64,000 nt of DNA from Lithospermum erythrorhizon (lineage: Eukaryota; Streptophyta; Magnoliopsida; Boraginales; Boraginaceae). The stretch is taken from assembly GCA_019722365.1 (NCBI GenBank), contig JADFUC010001627.1:62001-126000 (forward strand), in the 5' to 3' direction. Position 1 is the first letter of the stretch; each line of letters starts with the position of its first letter. The position numbers were made by a program, and so were the translations under genes. Below the pieces are notes generated by a model that was given only the letters and a program-made list of their open reading frames with translations, did no database searches and had not been told where the DNA came from. Positions 44,071 through 56,997 of this stretch are shown piece by piece.

Positions 44071-45620
44071 AATGATTCTCCAAGAGAATAGGATGGCCCG
44101 AGAGGTTTTAGTGAACAAACCACCCACCTTGCTAATTTCCTGGGAGGACAATACAACCCTTGAAGAACCTAATCTAGGGCATGGAGATGAAATTCAGCCA
44201 GAGCATAGTGTTGTCGGGTGAAGACAGGGAAGGGGTACGCAAGTCCCCTCCAATCGTGGACTGATATCGATAAGAATCGTGAACTCCTAGTTCCGATTAG
44301 AGAAAGAGCTGGTAGTACTAATACTCTTATTAGTCATGATGGGGCAGTAGCGGCAGGCTAATGCTGACAGACTGCTGGATGAGGGGAAAGAGCCAGGTTC
44401 AACACTCGCGAGAATGACGGTGGATATAAGGTGGATGTTCAAGGAAATGTCGTGAAACATTGAAGTGTCAACTAAAGATCGCTGAGACTACTAATTTAAA
44501 CTAGTTGGCAAGTCCGCTAAAGACTATAGTTTGCACTTACCACACGAAATCTTAGCGGGTACGTAAGTCACTTGCAGGCGGGCCGTTAGAGAAGGTGTTT
44601 CCAAGAGGGGCATGATAAAAAAGAAGTACGTAGGAACAGCTTCCGTTAGGGTACGCAAGGCGGAGTCACCTATCAGGAATCCATCCGCCGGTGAGGCCGA
44701 GCAATACTCTCCGCCTAGAATCAAGATTACGATGATATAAGGGTGGCTTTCTACACCACTAGTATGGGCAAAAGAGGAGGAACAAGGCCGTTTGTTAAGC
44801 CTTTGGAGAAGAAGAGCGCCACATCAAGTAGGAAGAGTAGATGCGTGAGGTTGCCGAGAAACCGCTTGAAGCCGAGGGACGCGAGGCACTGTAGGCCGGG
44901 CAGAGAAGAAGCAACCAAGAAAGGAAAGGGAAAGGCCAAAAGGCCAAGTGCTACACAGTTGGGACTGCTCCAAGAAAAGAAATGGAGTGGTCGCCTCGTA
45001 ATCTAAGAGCCTCATGAGGGTGAAAACTTTGTCCTGATGACGTTATGGATGAGTCCGGTGAGGACGCCGGCTGCTGAGATACTCAGGAAGAGGTCCAAGG
45101 GTAAATTGAAAATCAAATGCAATAGGAACAGATCAATGCCAAAGTGGATTGCCAAGATGTTCTTTGATATGCCAACCGAGGGAGTGACTTCAATTCTCGA
45201 AGAACACGAGGCCGATGGAAGTTCATATGCGTTTAAATATCCTCCTGCAGATATATGTCTGACATCACCTACAATAACGTATTACTACATCGATATACTC
45301 GAGGTGCATGGATGCTTGTCATGGCTGGCCGATATTGGTCCTCATCGCCAAAGACGGTTAAGTGAGTTTGTGTGCAATGTCTTCACGATATCGTTGATCC
45401 CGATAGCCCACAGATCACTGGCAAAGCCGAAGGAAATCAACGAATCGATTCCCTTTATTATGTCCCACAAGCGACAATTGCGTATCAATTCATTTACCGG
45501 ATCGTTAAATGTGACATCGGGAAATTTAGTGTTCACCTAGTAATCGTGATATTACTAGTTTGGGTTCTCATGATAATTCTAAGGGGCATGAGCGACAAGC
45601 GATCTACTATTAATCGTTAT
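44071..45620 (+). pseudogene. Envelope-like / plant-transposon-protein ORF remnant of the SIRE-type element
   Basis: Lies between pol and the 3' LTR, where SIRE-type elements carry a third ORF. 44743-45006 is Lys/Arg-rich (KKGKGKAKRP). 45037-45540 (167 codons) contains KWIAKM, TYYYIDILEVHGCLSW, LADIGPH and LSEFVCNV, resembling the conserved section ..L.E..GL...V...GPF...L..EF..N of this ORF class (also known as putative plant transposon protein). After a +1 frameshift HDIVDPDSP continues the match. The lineage fit is from memory; function of the product is unknown even in intact elements. Confidence 0.5.
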
Positions 45621-46420
45621 AAATAATAAGAATTTGGCCAATTATTATTATTACGCAACTTACTATTATCTGAGCCTGTATGTCACACACATACAAAGGA
45701 CGTTGAATTATTACTTCATGTATGAAATTAACCACATTTGCTAAATTGAGAGTTGATTGTAATCAATCTAATATTCTCAATTTAATTTACATCGAGCACG
45801 TAAAATATATTGATGAACCCGAATTAATTAATTAGTCAATTGAATTAATTCGGAGAAGTTAGTTGAGCTTGTTAGTAACTTGTTAGTTACTATTAATGCC
45901 TTTGTTATGTTTGATTTTACTTAACGATTTAATTAAATTAAACGGGTCGGCTCATTAACTATTCGTTAGGGCTTTAGTCAAATATTATATTTAACTCCAA
46001 TGATTACCTATCACCTAATGATTTACAAAATCATTTGGTTGACTCCATTTTGCTTTTGGCTGTGAGAACACAAATGAAACCTTAGAGTTTCATTTGTGGC
46101 TTTTTCATCCTTTTATCCTCTTTGTTCTAGCAAGCACAAGTGTAGGATTCAACCTCTCCTGGTGTGCAACCAACTAGAGGCACTACATTTGAAGTGCTCA
46201 ATTTGGAATTCAAAGGAGACTTCGTGAAAGATTTGGAGATAGACTTCCGCTGGCATCTCTGTAAGAACTCTTGTATTCATAATTGTTAATTATGTGTTTT
46301 AGATTAATTTATATCATTTTGAGGATTCAGGATGTATGAATTTGGTGTTTATCACAAATGGACCACAGATTCTAAATGAGGGGTCATATCTTTCAACTTC
46401 TTCCCGAAGTCGATCAATAA
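45621..46420 (+). repeat. Probable LTR/leader fragment of another copia element
   Basis: Non-coding, AT-rich, with GTCACACACATACAAAGGACG (about 45680), a segment resembling the reverse complement of 1555-1575 in the Copia-A LTR. It lies between the envelope-like ORF and the 3' LTR. Borders and orientation uncertain. Confidence 0.35.
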
Positions 46421-46892
46421 ACACTATGGCGTATCAAATGAAGCGGATCATCGCGCAACTCGAAGAATGAGATCAGAGAAGCTAATCGAATGCTCTCACA
46501 AATACGGACTACTGCGGTCAATCAAGCTTCTTCTCTCGGTGGCCTAAAATATGCTATGCTCAAGCACTTTTAGCAACTCTCAGGCCTACTACAACGACCG
46601 CCACTCACCTCCACCGCCCGCCGCACCAACCGGCCACGGTGACTTCTCCTATGTAATTTCTCTCTTTGGGCATGCTTAAGGACAACTAAGTGAGTGTTTA
46701 TTATTTGGTATTTTCTAGATTTTTGTACAAATGTCTTTTGTTCTCGCTTTCTATGTCCAACTAGTAATCGATAGCCACCGACTATGGTTTCTCTAATTAA
46801 CGTGTGTTTTAACACTTTGTTTTCTCTCTTATGAGGAATTTCCGAAGCTTTTGGGTTTTGTCATGTAAAACTTACCTGTAAAGCGGGGAGTT
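46421..46892 (+). other. Unassigned segment and polypurine tract of the SIRE-type element
   Basis: 46430-46650 has codon-like texture on the plus strand (starting ATGGCGTATCAAATG) with stops and no recognised domain. AAAGCGGGGAGTT at 46880-46892 precedes the 3' LTR as polypurine tract. Confidence 0.45.
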
Positions 46893-47824
46893 TGCTGAGG
46901 TAAGATGTCGATGAAGTTTTTCCAGAATGAGTAAATTATCGTTATAACTGCTGTCTATAACAAATAGAAGGGTACTGACATCATGGATTCGCTCAAGTGT
47001 TAAGCACTATAAGGCCATGTGGTGTTTCACTTGGATTGAAGATATATATGATTACAAAGCTGACGATCAAGAAAATATTGTGCTTAGGAATTTGTTAAGA
47101 CTGATTCCGAGAGGTCAGGCAAATAAGGCAACTTTGTGATTCAAATGAAGATCTTATTTTTGACTAAGAGTTTTTACTTGAAGATCAAGCTGTCAGGGAA
47201 AGATATTACAGGTTTCGATTGAAATGTCAGGGACTCGTTTTTATTAAGGAAAGATTTTTTTATTCCAAATCAAATACTTTTACTTATTGAACATCAGAGT
47301 CTCTATTGTGGTTCATATATATGAGCTCAAACATAAGTTGCGAAGTCATGGCTCCCATATTATTATTCATAAAGATTATTCTTATGTTTTGTGAGCTAAT
47401 ATTGAGAGTTTAGTGTGTTTTTGATTTTGCTAGTTAATTCTAAACTTCTAACTAATGTACGATTGATTATGACACTTCGTTATAACAATCCTTGAGAGAT
47501 TTATTGTGCTAAATCATCAGAAGTTTGAATACGAGAAATGGCTGACGAAAGATAAGGCTAAAGTAACCTGTGACTTTCTAAAATTGCTTGGAGCAGAAGA
47601 TTTGTAAGAGTACGGTATTCGTGATAGTCCCATCTAGTAATTCCTTCAAGATAAAGAATCACCGCATGTTCGCCTTACCAAAGGCTATATTGGCACTGAA
47701 CTGCGTTATCATATTGTGTGTCATTTACTTTATTGTTTTGCATTATTTTTGTGGATTGTCATTACCAACTGTCCTTGACTATTGAAGTCACTATTGATCG
47801 CTATAGGAGTAGTTCACCTTTTCA
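46893..47824 (+). repeat. 3' LTR of the SIRE-type element
   Basis: Starts TGCTGAGGTAAGATG and ends ACCTTTTCA; alignable with 37522-38368 throughout but strongly diverged, so the insertion is old. Confidence 0.7.
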
Positions 47825-47925
47825 AATCTCAAGAAATTCTTATAACCTCAAACATTATAGTGGTAAAAGACTTTACCCAATAATAATAAAATATTAATTT
47901 ATAATAACACTCGACTTTCTATATA

Positions 47926-48369
47926 CTCCCTCCTTTTACTATTTTCACTTTTTTGTCGTTTTTCCATAACTTGTCTCATCTGATCAATGCTCATATGTAT
48001 TTTAGTAAATAAGTCAACTTGAACTAGTATTTCATTCGTCTTAAATTATTTGATCATCTAGGCTAATGTACAAAAATTAAGGTTTTACCATGTCTACTCT
48101 TGATCATCTAGACTAATTGATTATGTAAATAGAGAAGGAGAAAAAGTATAATAATCAATAACCTCATCTAGAAATAAAAAGAAAAAGAGTATGAACATAA
48201 ATGAAAAAAATAGCATTGAGAATGTAAAAAATTAAACATTTAAATATAAGGACAAAAACTAATGATCAAATACTGCACGGCTTAGTTTTTTAGCATTATT
48301 AAATATGTTTCTTTTTAATTTTTTTTGAAAAAATCAAAATTAACTACTCTATATGTGGGAAGGAAGGAG
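47926..48369. mobile_element. Possible Stowaway-like MITE
   Basis: CTCCCTCC at the left and GGAAGGAG at the right, both bordered by TA, 444 bp, non-coding. Only about 8-11 terminal bases pair, so the call is tentative. Confidence 0.35.
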
Positions 48370-48422
48370 TATTATTTATGGAATAATTTAATAGACTATT
48401 TGTATTTAAATATATGATATTA

Positions 48423-48631
48423 CTCCTACGATCTCAATTTCTAAGAATTATCTAGTAAAAATGTATTTTTTCATTATGTCGATTGCTTTCTTTTATCAAC
48501 GCAATTTTTGCATTGAACTTTGTTTTGTATTTTAATATTTTTTTTCTTCTATTGGTTGATAAATTATATAATCGATTTTATTAATAAAATATTTTTTTTC
48601 TAAATAATTATATAAACTGAGATGGAGAGAG
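48423..48631. mobile_element. Stowaway-like MITE
   Basis: 209 bp bordered by TA on both sides. The left end CTCCTACGATCTCAATTT and the complement of the right end CTCTCTCCATCTCAGTTT match over about 33 bp with a few differences and one gap, continuing as (A)ATTAT(C/T)TAG. Ends beginning CTCC/CTCT and a TA duplication are typical of Tc1/mariner-derived Stowaway MITEs. Confidence 0.65.
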
Positions 48632-50599
48632 TATCAAGTAACATTAGTTTCAGATGATGATGAATGATGATATTCGTTCTACCAACTAGGCAACTACGGA
48701 GTATCAAGTTATTTAAGCATAGTGTGCAACTAGTAGTTTCGAAAACAAATGATATTCTACCGTCTATCAACTAATTCATCCGGCCTTAATGGAAATCATG
48801 TCGAATCCCTTGAACCCCTTGCTGAAATGAGATTTTTTTAGCATAACTAACAAAGTCAATTCAACACCTTATTAGGTGAAAGGAGGACGGGTGGAAGGTC
48901 CCTGATATACACGTGGATGAATATCTATGTAATTATAGCTGAAAGAGTTACAGAAGGCTCAAAAAGCAAGGAGTGTGTATTAATATGATGAGGTTTTCCG
49001 TTTCTCAATTTGGATTTCATGAACTATACATACAGTATCCCAATTGATCGAGTCTTGCCTAGATTTCACCAAACTGAAATTGCACATGTTTGCAGTTCTA
49101 TCTCGGAGTCTGCATGCTGGCCACGCTCTAGTGATCATCTTGTCTAAAGAATAATTAAAGGGCGAGCTGTTACTAACACATATTCCTTTATTCTTTTTTT
49201 CTCCTGTTTTAGTATATTAGGTGGAATTTTAATAATTAATTACTAATTATTCATTGTTTTAATAAATATAAAATTTATATAATTAATTGGCTTCAAAATA
49301 GCTTCACGATAATATTTTCTTATAATTTTCTAACGTGATACGAAGAATAATTGACACAAAGCTTCCACTGATAATATAATTCTGCTCGATCCGGTATTAC
49401 ATATCCCGACAGCCACCCGGTAAGGGTACCATCTAAACCGAAACCGGATCGATAACATAATGGTTAAAAAATTGTCCCTGCACGACCGACATTATCGTTG
49501 GGTACTGACCATCCGATAAATAATAAATGCTCAAAAAAAAATCCGAAACAAGTATCCAATAAGCCGATAATATCCGAAATACCCGGCAATACTATCCAAA
49601 GTATCCAACAAAAGTATCTAAGAACCCGGAAAAGGTAGCAAATATTCACCGACATCACAACCGAGAATGACAAATGCTTCCAAATATTGAAGCCTCAAAA
49701 CATTTTCATCATAGGCATTAGGCACTTAGCCAGAAATCAAATCAGACCATAATTGTAGAACCATAGAACTTAATACAAATCAAGTAATTAAATTCTGAAA
49801 TCTATTACAATTTAAAACCCCTAACATTTTCATCATAGGTAGATTTCAAGTTACGTTGTGGAATCTATTGTCGCTTCTTCACCGAATGATATCACAAAGG
49901 GTCGCCTTTCCTACTCTTCAATACATACGTATAAATGAAATATAAATACATAATCGTAAAAGCAATCAAGGTGAAAAATGAAATAAAAACAATCAAATTA
50001 GACACTTACTCATGCCCTTTCTTGCCCCATAAATCTACTTCACCCAATCACCTCCACAGCAACATTTTCACGCCTTAGTTTTCATAGAAGATCTTTAGGA
50101 TCATTGTAGCTCTTTTCCTCGAACTAAAAGTTTCTTCTAGCAACATTACTAACTAGAATCAAGCAGTAATCGCTATTTGCCAACTTACTGCTACTGTGAG
50201 ATACTTTGATTCATTACACATAGGCCATGCTAACACAATAAAACTTAATCCTCCGCACAACTTTCAATTTAACCTCTTCAGATAATACTCAAGATCCGCC
50301 TTTACCTAAGTCCCTCAACACTTTCTAAAAATATCTCAAAACTCCTCTTTCCAAACCTGTAAAACGAATCCCTTGGATAGTTCCACATCTGACCTTTCAT
50401 TTTTTTAAAGTTTCTTCTCATACATTTTAAACAACTTACTCTAAGTTGTTTGTCAACCCTTCTTATCGAAAGCTTTTTGCTTCATCAGGATTTGGATACA
50501 AGAATTGATACACCCATCTAATGAAGATCATTTTATACCTATCAAGAAGAGTGACAACTAACTAAGATAATTATGCAAAGAAAATAAAAAGTAGCAAAA
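48632..50599. other. Non-coding DNA with short repeats
   Basis: No gene recognised. 49380-49660 has a roughly 10-bp quasi-periodic pattern of ATCCGAAA/ACCCGG/TATCCAA words. AACATTTTCATCATAGG occurs at 49699-49715 and 49823-49839, with a shorter match at 50629-50640; this could be LTR sequence of Copia-D. Confidence 0.45.
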
Positions 50600-52225
50600 T
50601 ACAAATACCTCAGAAATTCAGAATAGAATTTCATCATAGGCAAGTAGGCAACCAGATAAAGCAGAATACAAAGGATCATAATACAAATGTAGAAAGGCAT
50701 ATACGAATTGCCATTCCCTATGCCTGCGAAGCCTATCTCTATGCCTAGAAGAATTTAGCAACACCTAAATCCTTAATTGTGAATTGTTGATGTAAAAAAC
50801 TTTTCACAGCCATCATATCTTCTTTTGATGTCCCAATGATGAGAATGTCATCAACATACACTATGTAAGTTTCAGGAACACTTGTACAAACTTATAAATA
50901 AACAAACACGAGTCATGGTATGATTGTTTTAAACCATATTCTTGATCTTGTTAGTGAACTCTATGTTCACTGCCTTGAAGCATGTTTCAGCCATACAAAG
51001 ACCTGTAAGTTTAAAAAACTTAGGTTTTTCTCCTCTTCCTTATATACCCTTCTTAGAAGTGTCATATATATTTTTTCATCCAAGAAGCCATGTAGAAAGG
51101 CATTATTAATGTCCATTTGGTGCAGTAACCAACCCCGCAGCTGCTATGGCTAATACTAATTTGATAGTCACAAATTTTGGTAACTGGTGAGTACTTTGCT
51201 AATTTGCAGGAGGGTTCCTAGTCCTGTGTAACGGAGTTTTTCAAGCAATTCCACTTGAAGATTCTCTTGCACTATATCTTGACCTTTATGTTCACTAGAA
51301 CCAACTTCACTATCTTTATGCAATCATATATCATCTCCTGTGAAGTTGAGAGCAAAAGAAACACATTCTCCATAAACTTAGCATCCCTAGACACCATCAC
51401 TTCACTATCCTTCAAATTATACAATTTATACCTTTTGTAATCAACAAGATATCCAATGAACACAAAAGCGAAGGACTTGTGATCAAACTCATTTTAGGTG
51501 GTATTAGCACATGACAGTAAGCCAAAACCATCAAGTTAGTAATATCATGTATCTTGTTGAATAATTCATAAGGTGACTTTCAATTAAGAATACTAGAAGG
51601 TATTATGTTAATAAGGTAAGTAGTTATCAGAATTGCAACCCCTAGAATTTCTCAGGGAGATGATTGAATCGTCAGTGTTCTAGCTTATCTGTAACAGATG
51701 ATGATGCTTCCTTTCCACCATACCATTTTGTTGTGGAGTGTAAACACAAGACATATTATGCAATATTCCTAGATTAGACAATAGAAACTGAAGTCATTGC
51801 TTAAAAACTTGTTGCACCATTGTCAGTCATAATTTCTTTAACCTTCTTTCCAGCTATGTTTCTATCATTTTCAGGAAATTCTTAACTTTAGTCAATACTT
51901 GAGTCTTCCTAGCCATTAACACTATCCAAGTGCATCTACTATAATCATCAACTGGAGTTAAAAAAAATAATTTTATTTCCTACAGAGTTACTTTGTATGG
52001 TCCCCAAACATCAATGTGTAACAAATCAAATAAACCAGTAGAACAAGTTACTTCCTTTATTGAACATAATTTTGCTGCTTGCTAAAGGAAATACAAACAT
52101 GGTTCTACTTCATTTAAGACTGCTACATCTACCATTCTCTTTAAGAATATCAATAGGTACATGACTTAACCTAGAATGTCACAACTTTAACATTGAAAAT
52201 GCTAGGCTTCCACTATGCACAAAAT
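50600..52225 (-). pseudogene. Copia-D: pol remnant of another Ty1/copia element
   Basis: Minus strand, right to left: pre-integrase HSRLSHVPIDI (about 52190-52155), a decayed integrase core, then 63 open codons (51272-51463) with FIGYLVDYKRYKLYNLK and VSRDAKF, the GYP...KGYKLYDL......SRDV.F motif. RT: QMDINNAFLHGFLDEKIYM (51120-51060) and YVDDILIIG (catalytic box at 50847-50858), then FTIKDLG (about 50780). RNase H is not recognised. Motif wording differs from Copia-A, so this is another family. Several stops and frameshifts. Confidence 0.8.
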
Positions 52226-53088
52226 TATTGAAAAGACATTGATCACCAATGCACTAGAAAAGGACTTTGCTCCAAAGCGAAGTACGCTTTTTACTCGATT
52301 AAAATAACACCATGAAATTAATACTTATGAATCCTGGCCTAGATTATAAAAATAATACAAATCAACGATTCAAGATGTACCTTTACACTCAGCTGTAAAT
52401 TTTAATAATAACAAAGAGTACTTCAAACAATCAAAGTAGATTGCCTCCTAAAATACCACACCAACGATTTGACAAACCTTCCATTGGTTTTACTACAACT
52501 ATTAAAGCTTAACTAAGGAAAGAGCCCCAAGAAAAACCGAAGTTTTTTCTTCACTTAATCGACCAAATGGGGGGCGGGGGAGATTTTATGCTTCATCTTT
52601 GTCAAAGATCTAGCAAAGGACTTAACAAACGAATTTGAGCAAACGAAACTATAAACCTCTATGACCTATTTATAGGAGAGCTTAGGGAGAGAGAGATCAT
52701 GTGGCAAAACTCCTCAACCTCCCTATCAGTTTAGGCGCCTAAATGAACTTCCAACAATTGAAAATTCGCCCCAAAAGTTTCCTTATTCGTACACTTTGAC
52801 CTGAAAGCTTATAATCATATTATACTGATCATGCTGCTGCGACCTATATGATCGACGACAAGAGATATATTATTAATTCATGTTAACCAAACATCTCATT
52901 AATATAAGACATGAATGACCTGCGAAGCCCATCATAACACCTAATGTTAATGTGAGTTATCCTAATATGTCAATTGTCCAACAATCAAACACATATCTCG
53001 AACTTATACTTTTAAATTATAAATTGATCAGACAATCTAATTGTTCAACGAGCATAATTATGAAATTTGATATCTCATATTTTCAACA
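52226..53088 (-). repeat. LTR of the Copia-A family
   Basis: Ends GATATCTCATATTTTCAACA, followed by CTTCCACTCGCC (polypurine tract on the minus strand), as in the Copia-A LTR. TATAAATA on the minus strand lies at about 52669-52676. The left end (TATTGAAAAG) is inferred from similarity to TGTTGAAAATA. Confidence 0.6.
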
Positions 53089-55690
53089 CTTCCACTCGCC
53101 TCTTTGACGACATTAATCGACATTTATTAATCAATTACATCCGACACGATTCCTCAGACGCCGATTTCCAACAATGTTTTCTAGAAGATTTATGCCACCA
53201 AACTGTAATCTGCTCTTTTTCATTTTTGTATTTAATTATCGTGATTCAAAGACAATACCGAGGACGATCATAAATCATTCTTAATTCTCCAAGTCGCGTA
53301 AATCTAACCCTTATATCCAAATGCATTTAATCCCATCTAGTGTACAACTATTTCCACAACTACACTTATAGTATACCCAACACGATGTCAAGTATTATCC
53401 TCCTCGTTACTTTCAGACGATCGACACGGTGAAAACACATTACTCCGCAGCAATACTATCACGCGGGTCTAAGAATCGCCATTTAACATAAGCTCTACGA
53501 GAACCTACCCAGACACGTATATACTATCTTCCAAGTTCCTCATGACGGTCAAGTCTAGTCCCCGCATTCGAATACTATTTCGACATGCATAACCATTTGA
53601 TCGATTAGAGCCGATAATCATACCCTTTTGATCTATTGTTTGATCTAGAAAATCATCACATACTAGTCAAGCTGGGTGTTCGATCTCAAGGAACACCGAC
53701 TGTGTGGATTTAAAGCATCTCATGGCTCTCTCAAAGCTGATAGAGATCTTTGTTCGATCAATGATTCAAGACTCCTCAGAGACATGCCCTATTCCAAATG
53801 GAATCAATTCATTATTATAATAAAACAACATCATTTTTCAACAACAAATGATACGGTAAACCTCGTATTTGAATGTTAGTTTCCGATATTCATTAAGTTT
53901 ATGAAGAAAATAAAATGAGCTTTCTCCCACCGAATCATGCATCATCCGGGAAGTTCTTCTATTGATCGATTGAATCATGTATTCTTATAAGTCAAGAGAA
54001 AACAACCACGACGTTAGCTTAAGTCCCAGAATCGACCTTCAAAGTCATGACATATTTAGTCCATCAAGACATATAAACAAGAGATTTTGTAAGTCATCAT
54101 CTTTTAAATCATCCTTTCTCAAGAATTATATTTACATTCATATACCAAAATATTCCTAATGTAGCGTAAGTAGTGGCTGGCAATGATCGGTATGTATATG
54201 ACTTTGTTACACGTAAGCCTCGCTTTATCAATATGTTCAAAACACGGGCCGACTACATGCCTTCTTTCTCAAATTTCTGAATATGGACATATATCTTACA
54301 TACTAGTCAACTCTCAGATATCCTTACGCTTCTCTTCAACAAATAAACTCTTTACTATCAAGGCAGTAAAATCATGAGGAATTAACTTCTTATGTTACCT
54401 CAACAAGTGGGAATCTTGGTTGTATTTAGCTACGGTATACTATGGAACAATTTCCATAGTCACCATAAGTTCATTTAGTTCCGATAACTAAACATGCGTA
54501 GGATCAACAATTGATCTTCTCGAACTAACCCCGAACAATTTCATTACTATCTCTATTCTTCCATTACTTGAAATATATTTCATCATAATTCGTGATTCCT
54601 TTGGAGGAATTATTTAGCATGATTAACATGACATTCTATATGTGATCTTGCTGAGAGATCCTCATTAGAAATGTCATATTCAATCATAGAATTTGTCTAA
54701 TTTTTAGTTTATTCACTTTTAAGCCGCATGACATTTATTATCTATAACTGCCATCGTGAGCTTACTTCATATTGTAAATCTAACATATACAATTCTCCTT
54801 ACTAAGGTAACGGTTATGACCATACACGGCAACTCAAATACGGTAAGGTTATTTTCCTCAAGAACTTGTATATCACATACATACAACGACTGTGGTCGTT
54901 AAGCTCCCACCGACCCTTTTGAACTCTTTATTTCATCTTATTTTTCGCAGAAGACTCTACTTCCTTTATACTCAAATATCTCAAGTTCACAACTTGGAAT
55001 ATTAGCAAGATACTTGCTTTTCATTTATTCTAGTTTCCAAGATGTGAGTGCCCTATAGAAAATCAAGCACCTATCCTTGAAGGATAATTACTTAGAACAT
55101 TTCTGTTCATGATAGAATGCAGATGTGAAATACCCATTCACATGGAATCATTATTTCTTAGAACATCCATTTAACGCCTTATAACTAAGAAAACTTTTGA
55201 AATGGATTTGGATTATAGTCCACTTGTTCGTAATTTATTTATTATCTAACGACTTGGAAATCATTAGCAGGAGTCCCATTCATTCATAAGCAATGTCAGC
55301 GAATGATCTATATAGCTGTGAGTACGAATCTTCTAATGTGTAAATAGAAAGTTGTTTATGTACTGAATCATGTTTACATTCTCTTATATATGTCATGACA
55401 TCTTATAAAGAGTCAACATGTGTAATCTCTATTCCTCAAATGATAAATACTATCAATTGACACTCATAACATAACCATGGACTTTCATGTTATTGTTGGA
55501 TCGATTTGTACATGTTTTCATAAGTTGAGATGTATTTGTCAAGACAATACATTCGTCAAATTACGATTTGTAACCCTCCCACTTATTCTAACTAGAGTTG
55601 ACTTAGCCCATTCTCTTAAGATGGATATCCAAGTCCGGTTCAATGTCACAATATTATGAGTATTTGTTAGACTATATGCAATCCTAAGTG
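53089..55690 (-). mobile_element. 3' non-coding region of a Copia-A family element
   Basis: 53089-53790 is homologous to 1809-2450 of Copia-A (same order of blocks, e.g. AAGAATCGCCATTTAAC, GGTGTTCGAT...GAACACCG, TCATGG.TCT). After about 53800 the sequence is non-coding and no RNase H or RT could be read. Numerous short open stretches are without content. Confidence 0.5.
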
Positions 55691-56814
55691 GAAGGATGAA
55701 TTAGGTGCGTATAAAATAAACCTTTTTAATTTTTAAGCCTAAATAATAGCTATAAGACGATTAACCAACTAGTAACTTTGCAAATTATTCCCAATTCAAC
55801 TTGGAACCCAAAAACAATTCACACAATCATACAATTACATATATACAATTAACCTATAATCAATTTCTAGAAATAAAAATGATATAAATTCGACAATAAG
55901 TAAATAGTGTGGTTGTGAGAAGAGATAATAACGATATAACGAGCCGCTAAACCTAATGTTTCCTCGACCCTTTGGCCAACCTCGAGATTTGGGAAAAGTA
56001 TCCTTGTGTATCAGATTCCCGAGTTCACCACTCGTATGCATAAAGAAAGCAACTCACAATACACCTCTAGCACTCAGCTACGCCTCAGAGGGCAACCACT
56101 GAGAACCACCTCAAGTAACCTCTACAATCACCGAGCATTCATGGCAACACAACCTAGAAAACTCTATCATTAATTCTGTACAACTAGTTTACAACTAGTC
56201 AACCCTTTCTAAAAGAAAGAACTCTTCTTGACAAAATCCTCACGGATGAATAAAAGAGTAATACAATTTACGCTTTCCAATGGAATCCTCATAAACCAAT
56301 TGAACAAGCATTTATTAAGCAGAGAGATCGATGTTTTGCTTTGGAACAATTTATAGTTGGTTGTGAAAAATTGATCGCAAGAACTTAGGTTTTAATTGTG
56401 ATGAAATGCTTTATAGGATTTCCCAAAATCGTGAACACAATAGCCCCCGTTGGCCTCCATAATCCACCTCAAACGGGCCTCTTTCTGCTGTCGACGCCCG
56501 CCAATGTCTGTGTTGTGCAACACAATCGGCCTCCGCAAGGACATTTAACGAGGCCGCCAGAGGGCCGCTTACGTAAAATGTTCTCTATCTCTTGACAAAT
56601 ATTCTGTAGCAACGGCCGCTCTCGAGGCCGCCAAGGGGCCGCAGAATAAAAACAGGTCGTTGGCATTTCACTTTATTCATTGATCCCCCAAATTTTACTT
56701 TGATTCAAATTGAAGTTCAAATGACACAAACTCATTCAAGCTCGATTTCATAATAATTCAAAAGGATCAATAAAGAAATCCAGTTTAAACAACTAATTCT
56801 TTAAGCAAAATATT
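55691..56814 (-). repeat. Probable further LTR of the Copia-A family, degenerate
   Basis: Minus-strand TATA-like boxes (TATAAAT near 56350, CTATAAAG near 56410) followed by a GC-rich section with repeated GGCCGCC/GGCGG words (56450-56645) resemble the layout of the Copia-A LTR (TATA, then GCCGCC...GGCGGC at 1441-1465). The LTR end itself is missing and the sequence joins the 3' region block at 56815. Confidence 0.35.
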
Positions 56815-56997
56815 ATTCGACAAGCGTACTCTATTTGATTGATTAGAGTTGATAATCTACTCGCCATAATCCAAGAAATACGATCTAGACAATCATCACA
56901 TACTAGTCGTTCGGTGTTCGATTCCAACCAGTGAACACCTGACTAGGGACGAGCAATCTCATGGCTCTCTAGGTTTGATAGACCTCTAGAGACATGT
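56815..56997 (-). mobile_element. Third copy of the Copia-A 3' region, cut by Gypsy-3
   Basis: TAGTCGTTCGGTGTTCGATT, then AACCAGTGAACACC and CTCTAGGTTTGATAGA match 2340-2420 and 53660-53750. It stops abruptly at the Gypsy-3 LTR. Confidence 0.7.

Larger units (their letters stand above)
37522..47824 (+). mobile_element. SIRE-type Ty1/copia element with envelope-like ORF, about 10.3 kb
   Basis: LTRs of about 0.85-0.93 kb bound an internal region of 8.5 kb: primer-binding site, gag (38390), zinc knuckle, gag-end plus protease twice in tandem, integrase, RT, RNase H (to about 43715), a promoter-like segment, an envelope-like ORF (44743-45540), an LTR-like insertion (45600-46400), polypurine tract AAAGCGGGGAGTT (46880-46892) and 3' LTR. 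Size and the extra 3' ORF fit the SIRE/Maximus lineage. Target duplications are not recognisable (GAAGT before, AATCT after). Coding parts carry stops and frameshifts. Confidence 0.8.
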
